Assembly: GCA_028751875.1 (NCBI GenBank) | Contig: CM054155.1 | Span: 45,116,959 to 45,180,958, forward strand | DNA: 64,000 nucleotides | Direction: 5' to 3' | Origin: Rapana venosa | Lineage: Eukaryota > Mollusca > Gastropoda > Neogastropoda > Muricidae | Shown: piece after piece, positions 53,671-63,714 of the stretch | Numbering within the stretch: the stretch's first letter is position 1 | Layout of the letters: the number at the start of each line of letters is the position of its first letter | The notes under the pieces: model-generated | Told to the model about the DNA's origin: nothing | Database searches by the model: none | Seen by the model: the letters and a program-made list of their open reading frames with translations, nothing else | Position numbers and translations under genes: made by a program

Positions 53671-56600
53671 ATATGTGTTTGTGCATGTGTGTGTGTGTGT
53701 GTTTGTGATTATATATATGTGTATAATATAATTCACAATATATATATATGCACGTGTGTGTTTATACTTTATATGTAAACATATGTATGTATGTGGGAGG
53801 CACCGTGGTCGAGTAGTTTAGGCGGTCAGCTCGTGATCCAGAGGTCGCGGGTTCGATCCCCGCTCGGCTCGGTGTTGTGTCCTTGGGAAAGACACTTTAC
53901 TCCTATTTTCCTCACTCCACCCAGGTGTACAAGTGGGTACCAGCTCTGCTGGGGAAGTATCTGGCGACAGACTAGCGTCCTGTCACAGGGGTGGTGAAAA
54001 ACCATCAGTTCGCTTAACGCTACAGAAACCGGGATAAGCTCCGGCTCTATGGGCCTTCTGGCTCGAAAGAACATACTTTTTACTTTTTATGTATGTATGT
54101 ATGCATATATATATGTGTGTGTATGCATGTTTATATGTATACATATGTGTTTGTGCATGTGTGTTTATGTGTGTGTGTTTATATAAATCATAATAAATGT
54201 GTATAATATAATTTGCAATATATATTCAGAGAGAGAGAGAGGTATATAGGTGTTGTGGTGTGACTGCGGTTGTGTCTAAATATCACAAGTAATGAAAAGA
54301 CATTAAACAAAACAATACACACACACACACATATAGGTGGATCAGTGGTCTAGAGGTAACACACCTGCCTAGAAAGCGAAAAGTCCAGGCTGGAAGTGTA
54401 CAGTGGTTTGATCCCCGTTTGCCAAAAACTGTTTCCCTATCCATTAAACCATGAGTAGTGGTCTGGGTGCTAGTCTTTCGGATGAGACAATAAACGGAGG
54501 TCCTGTGTTTTACACATAATTGTTTAGCACACGTAAAAGAACCCATGGCAACAAGAGAGTTGTCTCTGGCAAAATTCTGTGGAAAAAGTCACTCTAAAAG
54601 GGAAACAAACATGCAGACAGGAAAAGAAAAAAACCTTATAGGTGGTGCTGGCGTGCTGCTCTTGTGGCAACGCGCTCTCCCCGGGTAGAGCAGCCTGAGT
54701 TTCAGGCAGAGAAATCTGCCGTGACTTTAAGTGGTATAAAATAAATAAATAAATATATATATAGATATAAAATTATATATATAGATAGAGAGAGATATAA
54801 AATTATATATAATAGATATAAAATTATATATATATATATATAATATATATATATATATACGCACACATACATACATACACACACATACATACATACATAC
54901 ACATACATATATATACACTTGCATGTTGTCTTTTAAAACAAACAGAAAAACAGCATTACAAAAACCCATTTAGACATGAAAGTGTTCAAAGAATGAGACA
55001 TGACATTGTTCAATGAACGGGTTCCAACTCTTACCAGAATGAGGGAAGTGTTCAGGCTCCAGGTGGGGACTTGTGTCTGGAGGTGTTGGGCTGTGTCCCG
55101 GCATCAGGCTGGCACCTGGTGTTTTCTGGCAAACCTCGGGTGTGGCATAACGGACACCCTTCCTCCTGTCAGAGTCATCTGGGACCTTCCTTTCTCTTGG
55201 GCGGCAGATACTGGCCACCTTCTGCTTGGCTGCAGGGGTTCTGTAGATGTCTGGTGCGTGTTGGCCAAGTCTTGGCGTTTTGTCACCAGAGTCTGAGTTT
55301 GGTGGGCTGACACGACAGGTCTTGTGGGTGATGTTTGGCGTTGTGAAACGGGCCTGGGGTTGAGAATGTGGTGCAGGCAGGTCGGGGTTCATCTGTGCCC
55401 CAATGTTGGACCCAGCAGGCGTTTCCACACCGGATCCCTGACGGTTAATGTTGGATGTGTCGGACGATGCCTCCCTACCATCTACGGACTGAGCGCTGGT
55501 TCGTTCCATGGGACGCTTTTTTCGCTCCCAAGACAGGCAACTCTCTTGCAAGGAAGGGGACAACTCTGGCAATCCTGTGGTTGGTAATCTCATTAAAATC
55601 CTCTTCTGTACTACACCCTGACCAAAGTCAGCTGTTGTGGGGTTTGCGGAACAAGGCCCTGCCCTGTCTAACACACCGGGCTGCGAGACAGGTGCAAGAA
55701 CACTCCCTTCACCCTGTTGTGTATCTTCATCCCCTGTCTTCTGTCTGCTCCTGCATTTCTGGTCAGTCAGGCGAGAGGCTTCTGAAATCATCTGCTTCTG
55801 GTTCATAAACCATGAGCTCCCTGAATCCAGTGAAGGCATACTGTTGTCTGCTTTGCCATCCAAAGCAAGCTCTCTTGGTGTGGCAGGTGGGAATCTGGCT
55901 TCTGGGTGGCACTGTCAGCAGTTTTCACAGGGCTCACTAAGAAATCACTGGGTCTACCCTTGTGCTGCGATGAGGGTTGTAAAGACCTTTGCCCTTTTGG
56001 TGAAGGTTCTTGAAGGCACAACATGGGTTCTGGAGATTTTTCTAGCTGACTGGAAAGGTTTAAAGATCTTTCGTGTTTTGTTGCAGGCTCCATAGACCTT
56101 TCCCATTGTGCTGCAGATTTATCTGAGCATCTTTGAAATTCTGTCGGGGAAACAAGATGTCTGTGAGGTTCTCTTGCAGAATTCATGGTGTCTTGTGTCA
56201 TGGGTAGCTGGGGTCTTTCTATTTGTAGCATTTCTAAAGATTTGCAGAGCATTTCTTGTGATTTTAAAGCTCTCTCTGCAGCACCTGCACATGTTTTTTC
56301 TGGATCTGCAAGATGATGATAACCTCCATAGTGGAGTACCTTCTTGCTGGTGATACTGCCACTGGTGTGATCAGAAAAAGCAAATCCTGAATGAGCACTG
56401 TTGTCAGCTGGTAGAAGATCTTGTGCAGGAAGTGCTGGACAGTTCTGAACAGAGGCTCTGGTGGCTGGAAGCAAAAGAGTGTCAGCACAACCACTTCCTT
56501 GCACAGGGGTAGGATGTCCAGAATCACACTCAGAGGATTTTCTGTTCCTCTTCATGCCGACTAAAGCACCAGACATTGACCAATGCAAACTTGTGGGTTC

Positions 56601-57056
56601 TGACTGTCCAGTTCCAAACGGCCCCCAGATACTTTTTCTTTCACATTGTTTACCATCACCAGTGACGGGAGGCTGTAAGTGCGGAGAGTTCTGTGGATTC
56701 CAAACAGCATCTTCTGACTTTTGTGCACTGGTATCCAGGATTTCATTAGGTCCTCTTTTGGCACCTGCATCCTGTGTCTTAGGTGTGACTTTTGCATGTG
56801 TTGCAGATGGATCACTATCCACAGGACCTGTCGGTAGTGAATCCTTGTCCAAAGCATCTATCAGTGCAGAACCCACAAACATGGCCCCAACTTCTGCTGA
56901 GTTTCCATCCATAAGAGAAGATCCTTGTTCATCAAAAGGATTTCTGCCCACTGCCCCATCCACAGAGGAGCTTTCTTCAAAGGTAAGGAATTCCTCTTCA
57001 AAGTCATCAATAAATTCATCACTCAGATCACCACTGCAGTGTCCAAAACGGTACAT
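48675..57056 (-). CDS. NLR-like STAND NTPase with C-terminal ankyrin repeats (three coding exons)
   Basis: The exons are 57056-55035, 52414-51437 and 50872-48675. Junctions are TTCTG|GTAAGA...TTGCACAG|GC, CAAG|GTAAAT...TTGACAG|GA; all are phase 1 and all read on in one frame. The product is about 1,730 residues. Exons 1-2 are low-complexity, Ser/Pro/Thr-rich and probably disordered. Exon 3 has a P-loop (GPPYSGKTT), a Walker-B-like strand (PLRVVLDEVFG), a sensor-like LVFTIS, an all-helical middle and about three ankyrin units at the end. Order and motifs fit the nSTAND3 class of NTPases that are expanded in molluscs and act as NLR-like switches in innate signalling. Function here is inferred; no named orthologue is recognised. 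No CARD, death or TIR domain is visible at the N-terminus. Exon 1 contains an apparent one-base frameshift near 55.86 kb. The gene converges with PELP1. Confidence 0.75.
51437..52414 (-). CDS. STAND-ankyrin gene, exon 2 (degenerate repeat region)
   Basis: Reads 326 codons without a stop from GKRKDTAMLATPPP to SPLLPVQ. The centre (about 51830-52110) has roughly six degenerate copies of a 15-17 residue unit around HRASND: LHRASND, SHRASND, FPRASND, IHRVSSN, VHDRAGID, APDHGASP. A Gly-rich GDGGSASGSGAGGTDG stretch follows. The region is predicted disordered, a likely spacer or interaction segment. Acceptor TTTGTGTTTGCACAG; donor CAAG|GTAAAT. Confidence 0.7.
53240..53570 (+). mobile_element. LINE 3' region relic with Cys/His motif
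   Basis: Reads NNITCSKSLSIHHLAFDCPI, then LIDKYIRRDL, a stop, then a further open stretch. The C...HH...C spacing resembles the zinc-knuckle end found after LINE RNase H domains. Confidence 0.45.
53577..53705. repeat. (ATGT)n(GT)n microsatellite
   Basis: About ten ATGT units followed by about 50 bp of GT; the neighbouring ATGT tract hosts SINE family G. Confidence 0.75.
53791..54090 (+). mobile_element. SINE family G inserted in an ATGT microsatellite
   Basis: tRNA-like head GAGTAGTTTAGGCGGTCAGC and GGTCGCGGGTTCGATCCCCG (strong B box), then GTGTCCTTGGGAAAGACACT. ATGTATGT flanks both ends, consistent with a target-site duplication. Confidence 0.65.
54334..54754 (+). mobile_element. SINE family F, full copy
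   Basis: Head CAGTGGTCTAGAGGTAACAC and GGTTTGATCCCC (A and B boxes). The body has GGCAACAAGAGAGTTGTCTC and GCAACGCGCTCTCCCCGGGT. The tail is ATCTGCCGTGACTTTAAGTG with (AAAT)n. Confidence 0.65.
55035..57056 (-). CDS. STAND-ankyrin gene, exon 1 (N-terminal disordered region)
   Basis: The ATG at 57056 opens MYRFGHCSGDLSDEFIDDFE, an acidic, hydrophobic-studded N-terminus, then about 390 Ser/Gln/Glu-rich codons. Near 55.86 kb the frame changes: the first frame is open to 55803, and the second is open from a TGA at about 55916-55914 to 54970. Downstream of the shift, TP motifs recur (FTTPNITHKT, YRTPAAKQK, YATPEVCQKTPG). Only the second frame reaches the GTAAGA donor in the phase exon 2 needs. Exon length 2022 nt plus one base gives exactly that phase, so a single missing base explains everything. 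A pseudogene lesion, a haplotype variant or an assembly error are all possible. Confidence 0.65.
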
Positions 57057-57138
57057 GGCTGGCTGTTCACGTCAACCTTTCCATGTCAGACTTAGAGCTG
57101 TACTTGTTCTGGCGTCAGTCCACACATTTCATAAAGTC

Positions 57139-57487
57139 CAGGGGGTCAGGATCGCCTAGTGGTTAGAACATTGCGCTCACAATCTGACAACCCGGGTTCG
57201 ATTCCTGTTCAAGGGGACATTTTCCCCTGGAGTTAACATCAGTGCCGACTCCACTCTCCCCTAAAGTCCTTCGGATGAGACTATAAACCGAGGCCCCATG
57301 TGCGAACGCACACAGAACATCTTGCGCACACGTTAAATCCTGCTCCGCTTTTCATAAGAGTAGGCCATTGTGTGCTGGTGGGAACATATGACAGACTTTA
57401 CAAAACTGCATACACACGGGGACTGGATGTAAAAGAGCACATTAGTGCTTATTCCATTATCCTCAATATAAAAGAATGAAATAAATA
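57139..57487 (+). mobile_element. SINE family A1, full copy
   Basis: Same head, body and tail as 43732-44075. It starts 83 bp upstream of the start codon of the minus-strand STAND-ankyrin gene, antisense to it, so it lies in that gene's 5' UTR or promoter region. Confidence 0.75.
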
Positions 57488-58054
57488 AATGAAATGAAAA
57501 GTACACTTGCAGCTGGATTGTTGGGTGAGCTGACCACTCTAGATGATTACTTAAAGAAATGGATGGTGAACAACACCGACATTAATTTTCATCATCTCTC
57601 TGTCTCAGCAATGATGTCCGTCATGGTTCTGAGAGAGCAGGCATGCATCCTTCCCATGTGTTGAAATCTGCACACACAAGAACCAACCAGATTGTTTATT
57701 TTGCATGGTTAAAAAAAACCTCCTATGTATGTATATTTGCAGCAAAACCATTCCATTCTGCACTTATATCTTTGTACAAAATCCTCAATCTTTCTGCTTG
57801 ATTGGATTTTTTTCTCTCTGTCACTCTCTATCTAAACAGCACCCTCCTACCTCTGTGAATGTCTTCACCTGTACACTTCTTCTCATTTCCTCTGCTCTGC
57901 TGCAGATACCCTGTGCTTATGAATACCTAGATTTAACCAATCCACACCAGTTTCAGTTAAAAAAACAAACACATAAAAGTCCCAATACATTGGGAACATC
58001 CCACACAGTAAACCACATTCTAAAAAAAAAAAATCCACTGAAAAGTTACCTTAC

Positions 58055-58157
58055 CAAGTACCCAGCCCAGCGTACTTATACAGTCTTTAGCTTTGTCTTG
58101 TTTTCTTTGAATTGTCCCTCAAAATGCCTGTCATGTATGAGCCCACTTTCACAGGCA
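58055..58157 (-). other. Possible 5' UTR exon of the STAND-ankyrin gene
   Basis: On the minus strand an acceptor TTTGCAGTTTTCCCAG is followed 103 bp later by a good donor ACTTG|GTAAGG. It contains in-frame stops, so it could only be untranslated. It lies 1 kb upstream of the start codon. No transcript evidence is available. Confidence 0.25.
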
Positions 58158-58865
58158 CTGGGAAAACTGCAAATAAGTTTATGTAGGAGATCAACCCCAG
58201 ACACATATATTATATATATAATTTAAACACTCGATACAATGGATTGAATTGGAGGTTTAGTTGTTTTTTGGATTGGAGTTGCTCCATGGCAGAGAAAAAA
58301 TAAAGCGCAAAAGACACAAAAAAACCCAAACAAAACCACCACCCAAACAAACAACAACAACCCCCCCCCCCCCCCCCCCCCACCTCCAGATAAATGGTAA
58401 AACCAAAGTTATAACAAAATTCAATTTTCCATTTCATTTGGAAACAGCTGGAAATGTTATGGTACATTCGACAACTATATTCATCAATTACCTGATAATG
58501 TTGATTAGTTATAAAGTATGATCCTAGGTATAATGCATGTATGGCTGACAGCACATGGTGCTCATATTAATTAGAAAACTCATTTTTGTTATCATTAGCA
58601 CAGGCTTGTAGTGTATGGCTGGTGATATGGACGACACAAAACTGGTATGCATCTCTAAGCATGCAATCGATTAAAAAAAACAACAACCCTGGAATGTACA
58701 GTTGTGTCTTCATTAAGTTCAAAACACTTACACTGGGACTGCTTGCCTTTGTAGCTCAGCAAGATCTTAGCCTAGGCTCTTGAGTGAAGGCGCAGGGTCT
58801 GGCTTTAGATGAAAATCTGATGAATGCGCTTTTCAGCAGAACAATCTACACCACTAGGTAAAGGA

Positions 58866-59154
58866 TAGGTAAAGGAGTCCCATAACCTATAAGGTGGTAG
58901 GGGAGCGAGGCGTCAGAGACCTCACTTCTCTAGGGCCAGCATATTGAGGGCGGCGCCCATCTCCTCTCCCTCGCTGCTTTACCTTCCCTGACCCTAAAGA
59001 GGCAGGTACCCATTTACAGCTGGGTGAACTGGGGGAACTGTACTGAAGCCAAGGCGCGCAAACGGTCACCCATCCAACTGGTAACCGCGCTCGACGCTGC
59101 TTAACTTGGCTGGGGGAAAGCGAGTGCTCCGACCACTGAGCTATCCCCGTCCAC
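58866..59154 (-). mobile_element. SINE with tRNA-like head plus 5S-rRNA-like segment, copy 2
   Basis: Nearly identical to the 5893-6190 element, in opposite orientation. It shows the same head, the same AGCAGCGTCGAGCG and TTGGATGGGTGACCG boxes, and the same tail GGTTATGGGACTCCTTTACC. Confidence 0.7.
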
Positions 59155-60360
59155 CACTACAGATGTTAAATGAATATGTTATAAAATCAAACAAAAAGAC
59201 AAATCCCATGTCATAAGAAAATGGTAGCCTTTTATGTGTTATTTTCACAAGCTCTGAAACACCGATGGGAAATCTATGATCAATACGCTTGGTTGCTTTA
59301 ACTTTCGGTTTTGTTGAAAATGCCAGAGCCTGAAAACAATTGCAAATGCATTAAATGGAAGGAATATGTCCTACAAATACAAACCTCAGAGAGTACATAC
59401 CCAAATTTGTGGAGCTCCGGAGGTCAGTATACAGCAGGATCAGAAGAAAGGAACTGATTTCTTTTATTGTTTACTTTCATAGGCGCCAAGACAAAAAGTC
59501 CGGAAGGCTACCGGAAGTGAGTGTTTGCAGAGAGACACATATGGACACGTAAGCGTTGCATAGAATTACCGACTAAACCTCCGCGAGAGCGGAGCAGCCA
59601 ACAAGACTGTGGGACTATCTATATAGGCTATCATACTTATTATGTATTGTTTGAAGGGCGTGAAGAAAGAAGTCGGTGCCCGTTTATCAATTTGGGATGA
59701 AACAATGTAGGCCTACCACAAACATGCCTTTTAGGAACTTGCTTTTGCTGAAACAGGTTAGGAAGCTTCCATGCACACAGCAGCTGACGTAACGAAAATC
59801 CCATCAGCTTTTCTTAGATTTTGAAGTTCAACCGTGCAGTGCATAGACTGAACAGACAGTACAGCAGTATCTGTCTTGAAGTACAACAAAGATTACGTCA
59901 GTTTGCTTCTCCTTGGGTTTTTTGTGGTTGGTTTTGTTTTTCTTTTAAAGAACATGCCATTAATAATGCGTAGTTAGTCTCAGGCAAATCATTTACACTT
60001 GTTAGGATTAGAGGGAATAGGAGGAGGACATTGTTTTTAAATAAACTGCAGTAGTCTGGAATCCTGGCCGAAGTGCTGCCGTATCTTCGTTGTCCACAGC
60101 CCTGTGGGGACCAGAAAATTTAATATTGAGAAGTACCTCCCTGGCCAGGGCTGATTCAAAATTCACGTTAATAAATGTTAAGGTATACCAGGCTAACCCA
60201 CTGATGGTCGTGGATGTGCGTCACTGATTTGTACCGATACCAAGATAAAGAAGAAATCCTTACTACAAAAATTCAATCTAAACAATCCCGAAAAAATAAT
60301 GTAGGCCTTCACTAAGTCAGTCATATGACAAACCCTTGTATACAATACATTTAGGCATTA
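59155..60360. other. Gene-free stretch around the paired ETS sites
   Basis: Apart from the ETS pair at 59.5 kb, no exon or repeat was recognised. Confidence 0.4.
59500..59517. promoter_or_regulatory. Paired ETS (GABP-type) sites, promoter-like
   Basis: Two CCGGAAG cores lie 11 bp apart (59500-59506 and 59511-59517), one helical turn, in a GC-richer patch. Paired GABP sites are typical of housekeeping promoters. The STAND-ankyrin gene is the nearest gene downstream on the minus strand, about 2.4 kb away, but the link is inferred. Confidence 0.4.
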
Positions 60361-60574
60361 TGCTCGAGCAATCACGCGTGCGCGAACGTGCAGGTACACA
60401 CACAGGTATGCTCGAGCAATCACGCGTGTGCGCACAAGCAGGCAGGCACACACACGCGCGCGTACACACATACACACGCACGCGCGCGCGCACACGGAGG
60501 CATAATTATATGTTATTATAGGCTACATTAAAAACAGGCTTGCAAAGGCATTTCACTATTAAAATCTCTTACAG

Positions 60575-60606
<32 letters not shown>

Positions 60607-60680
60607 GCATGCTCGAGCAATCACGCGTGTGCGCACAGGCAGGCATACACTCGTAAACACACACACACGCGCGCGCAGCA

Positions 60681-60740
<60 letters not shown>

Positions 60741-60775
60741 ATTAAAAACGGCCTTCAAAGGCATTTCACTATTAA
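60361..60775. repeat. Tandem duplication rich in CG/CA alternation
   Basis: TGCTCGAGCAATCACGCGTG occurs at 60361, 60409 and 60610. AAAGGCATTTCACTATTAAAA ends both larger copies (about 60545 and 60750). CACGCGCGCG tracts lie between. Confidence 0.65.
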
Positions 60776-61009
60776 AACGACTGTGCTGATAACCCTATCA
60801 GTGTTGTCTACCACCCCGTACAGTAGGCCATCCAGTATACAAACTTGCTCGTTTTACAAGTGATATACTATAGATTGCATAATACATATTTTCGTCGAGA
60901 TTGCCTATTTGTTTTCCAGTAAAAAAAAATTACGTTGATGTCACTTTTGTACCATGCAAGTTTACGAAAATGAAAGCAAACGGTTTGTTATCTGAAACTC
61001 GGCAAAGGC

Positions 61010-61230
61010 CATAGCGAACAGTGCCCTTGCAAGACTGACAGCCGGACAACAGAACATGCCTGCAGTCCTGTCCTGCTTGCTATTCAGGGCACTTCCAAAG
61101 AGAATCTGGTCTGATCCATGATGAGCTGACACAACCCTAGTGGCCAAAGAGCGCTAGGTCTACGGCGACTTGAAAGACCTGCTGAGTACTTGGTGGACAT
61201 GCAGACACTGCATGTTATATGAATTGCAAA
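61010..61230 (+). mobile_element. LINE C-terminal relic
   Basis: Across frames it reads CKTDSRTTEHA, LFRALPKRIW and YGDLKDLLST. This matches the 'C..C...TT.H.L..CP' tail of RTE/Jockey-type elements, with frameshifts. Confidence 0.5.
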
Positions 61231-61343
61231 GTGAATATTTTAGCTGTTCATTTTTTTTTCTTTTCAGAATTCTTGTTTATGCTCCCCCCCCCCCCCCTTC
61301 ATTATAGTTGTTTATTTTGATTGATTAGTCATGTGCATACCCC

Positions 61344-61344
<1 letters not shown>

Positions 61345-61428
<84 letters not shown>
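61345..61428. repeat. (CA)n microsatellite
   Basis: Two CA runs separated by one A. A C/A-rich stretch with two C runs follows to 61640. Confidence 0.75.
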
Positions 61429-61892
61429 AGACTGAGCTGTCAATTTGACAAACAACCCCTCCACCCAAACAACAACAGCAACAACCCCCCCAACAAACAA
61501 AAATAAGACCAAAAAAACCCTCACTAAACCCCCCCCCCCCCCCCAGGAAACAACTGCAACCCCCCCCCCCCCTCCCCTCTTCCCCCAAAACAAGCAAAAC
61601 AAAAACAAAAACAACAAGTAAACAAAACACAAGCGAAAGCAAAAAACGAAAATTGAACAGACAACTTAACCCAGTAGTTTCACTTCACCTTCAAAAGTGT
61701 GCACCAATTTGTATGTGATATAATCCCTTTCTAAATAAGCGTAATGATTATTCAAATCAAAAGTGGGCTGCACCACTTACGTGTTGTCCCGTGGCGGATG
61801 TGTCAGTAGTAGGAATAGCTAGAGTGGAAAGAAGAGAGCCCGGTGATGGTGGCAGGTATAGTCCCTGATCCCTGTCCTCAAGTTTTTCCAGC

Positions 61893-61903
61893 TAACACAC
61901 ACA

Positions 61904-61952
<49 letters not shown>
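61893..61952. repeat. (CA)n before SINE A1
   Basis: CA run ending at the start of the A1 copy at 61955. Confidence 0.7.
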
Positions 61953-61954
<2 letters not shown>

Positions 61955-62291
61955 GAACGGGACAGCCTGGTGGTAGTGATGTATTCGTGATCTGCTGACC
62001 CGGGTTTCGATTCTCCTTCGAGAGGATTTTTCCTCTGGAGTTAACATCAGTGCCGACTCCACTCTCCCCTAAAGTCTTTGGGAGGAGACTATACAAACCG
62101 AGGTACCGTGTGCGAACGCACGCAGAACATCTTGTGCACACGTTAAAACCCGTTCCACTTTTCGGAAGAGTAGGCCATTGTGTACCGGTGGGAACGGATG
62201 ACAAAATTTACAAAACTGCATACACACAGGGACCGGATGAAAAAAAGCACATGAGTGCTTAGTCCATTATCCTCAAAACAAAAGAATAAAA

Positions 62292-62292
<1 letters not shown>
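61955..62292 (+). mobile_element. SINE family A1, full copy
   Basis: Head GACAGCCTGGTGGTAGTGAT and GGGTTTCGATTC, then the A1 body and tail. Flanked on both sides by long CA microsatellites. Confidence 0.7.
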
Positions 62293-62361
<69 letters not shown>

Positions 62362-62362
62362 C
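62292..62362. repeat. (CA)n growing from a SINE tail
   Basis: CA run directly after the A1 element tail, followed by a C run at 62397-62415. Confidence 0.7.
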
Positions 62363-62682
62363 AAACACGCGAGTGAGAGAGAGTCACCACTATCGCCCCC
62401 CCCCCCCCCCCCCCCTGTCTATGTTTGCTTCCCCTTGAGAGTGTCTTCTCCACCCCCCCACCCCCTTCCCCCAACAAAATCTCTTGTTACAGTGCAGTGC
62501 ATTCTTTTACGTGCGTTAAATAAGTACTGCACTCAGGACATCACTTTATCGTCTTGTCCGAAAGACAAGCACCCAGGTCACTCATCATCATCAGACCCGT
62601 GACCTTGGCGGTCGTGGGGGAGACATACTACTCAGGGTCTAATGGGTCGGGGAAAATTTATGATTTAAATGGTGATTGGACG

Positions 62683-63070
62683 GACGATATGGCCCAGTGG
62701 TTAAGACCGTTTGACTTCAAACCTGCAGGTCCATGAAGCTGGGGTTCGAATCTCTGCGGCGACATCTGTTGAAGTAAGATTTTTACGATCTCTCGGGTCA
62801 ACTCCAAGTGCAGACCTGCCAGTGCCTTCATTCCCTTCGTGTATATACACAAACAGAAGATGAAATATGCACGTTAAAGATCCCATACTTCATGTCAGTA
62901 TTCGGCGGCTTATGGAAACACGAATGTGCCGAGCATGCAACCTGTATGAAATGAACTGCTCTGAAATGGGAATGTATCAACCGATGCCAGTGGGCAGACT
63001 TCGTGAGAAAGTTACATATCCATGAGAAGACCAAGTACTATGCAACCCCCCATGTAAGGGGGCACAGAGA
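62683..63070 (+). mobile_element. SINE family B, full copy
   Basis: Head GGCCCAGTGGTTAAGACCGT and GGTTCGAATCTC box. The body holds CAGACCTGCCAGTGCCTTC and GTTAAAGATCCCATACTTC, and the tail CCGATGCCAGTGGGCAGAC. Confidence 0.65.
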
Positions 63071-63137
63071 GAGAGAGAGGATGAATTGAATTGAATGGAT
63101 TTTTATTAAAAGAGGGTTATAGCATAGGCAAGCACGC

Positions 63138-63275
<138 letters not shown>

Positions 63276-63404
63276 CCTGTGACTTCTCGCTACCTAGAAG
63301 GGCTTACGAACATACCCAGCATGCATCTTGTACCTGGAGAATGATGGGCTCTGCCAGATACAGCTGAGCCCAAGAGACACGGCCTGACAAATGCAGTACA
63401 GTGC

Positions 63405-63520
63405 CCCCAAAGAGAGATAGAAAAAAAGGAAATTTCTGGCACAGAATTTCCAGAACGTGGGAATGCTATTTATACTGACAGCTCCCCCCCCCCCCCCCCC
63501 CCCCCCCCATCCCACGGTGG
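63405..63520 (-). mobile_element. Interspersed repeat family C, partial
   Basis: GGAAATTTCTGGCACAGAAT and CCAGAACGTGGGAATGCTAT, then a C run in place of the start. Confidence 0.5.
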
Positions 63521-63714
63521 AAATTTAAGAATTTAAGATAAACCTCATTTTGAAAACCTCTATGATGTCTCTTCTTACGCGCCTTCCTTTACGTGAATGA
63601 AGTTTGAAAATGTCTTTCACAAAAAGTTATATTTTTGCATTGTTCTCTTCTTTGGTCTTTGTCGACATGTGCAGATAGGCTTTTAAAGATAAAATAATGT
63701 TACCATTATATTAT

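Noticed and set aside
53791..53880. tRNA gene
   Set aside because: It has a good B box, but it is the head of a roughly 300-bp SINE with a target-site duplication.
55840..55940. A 26-bp GT-AG intron joining the two frames of exon 1
   Set aside because: Too short for spliceosomal removal; a one-base indel is simpler.
57705..58226. 173-codon + strand frame
   Set aside because: Low-complexity composition, no recognisable domain and no splice context. It lies antisense in the upstream region of the STAND-ankyrin gene.
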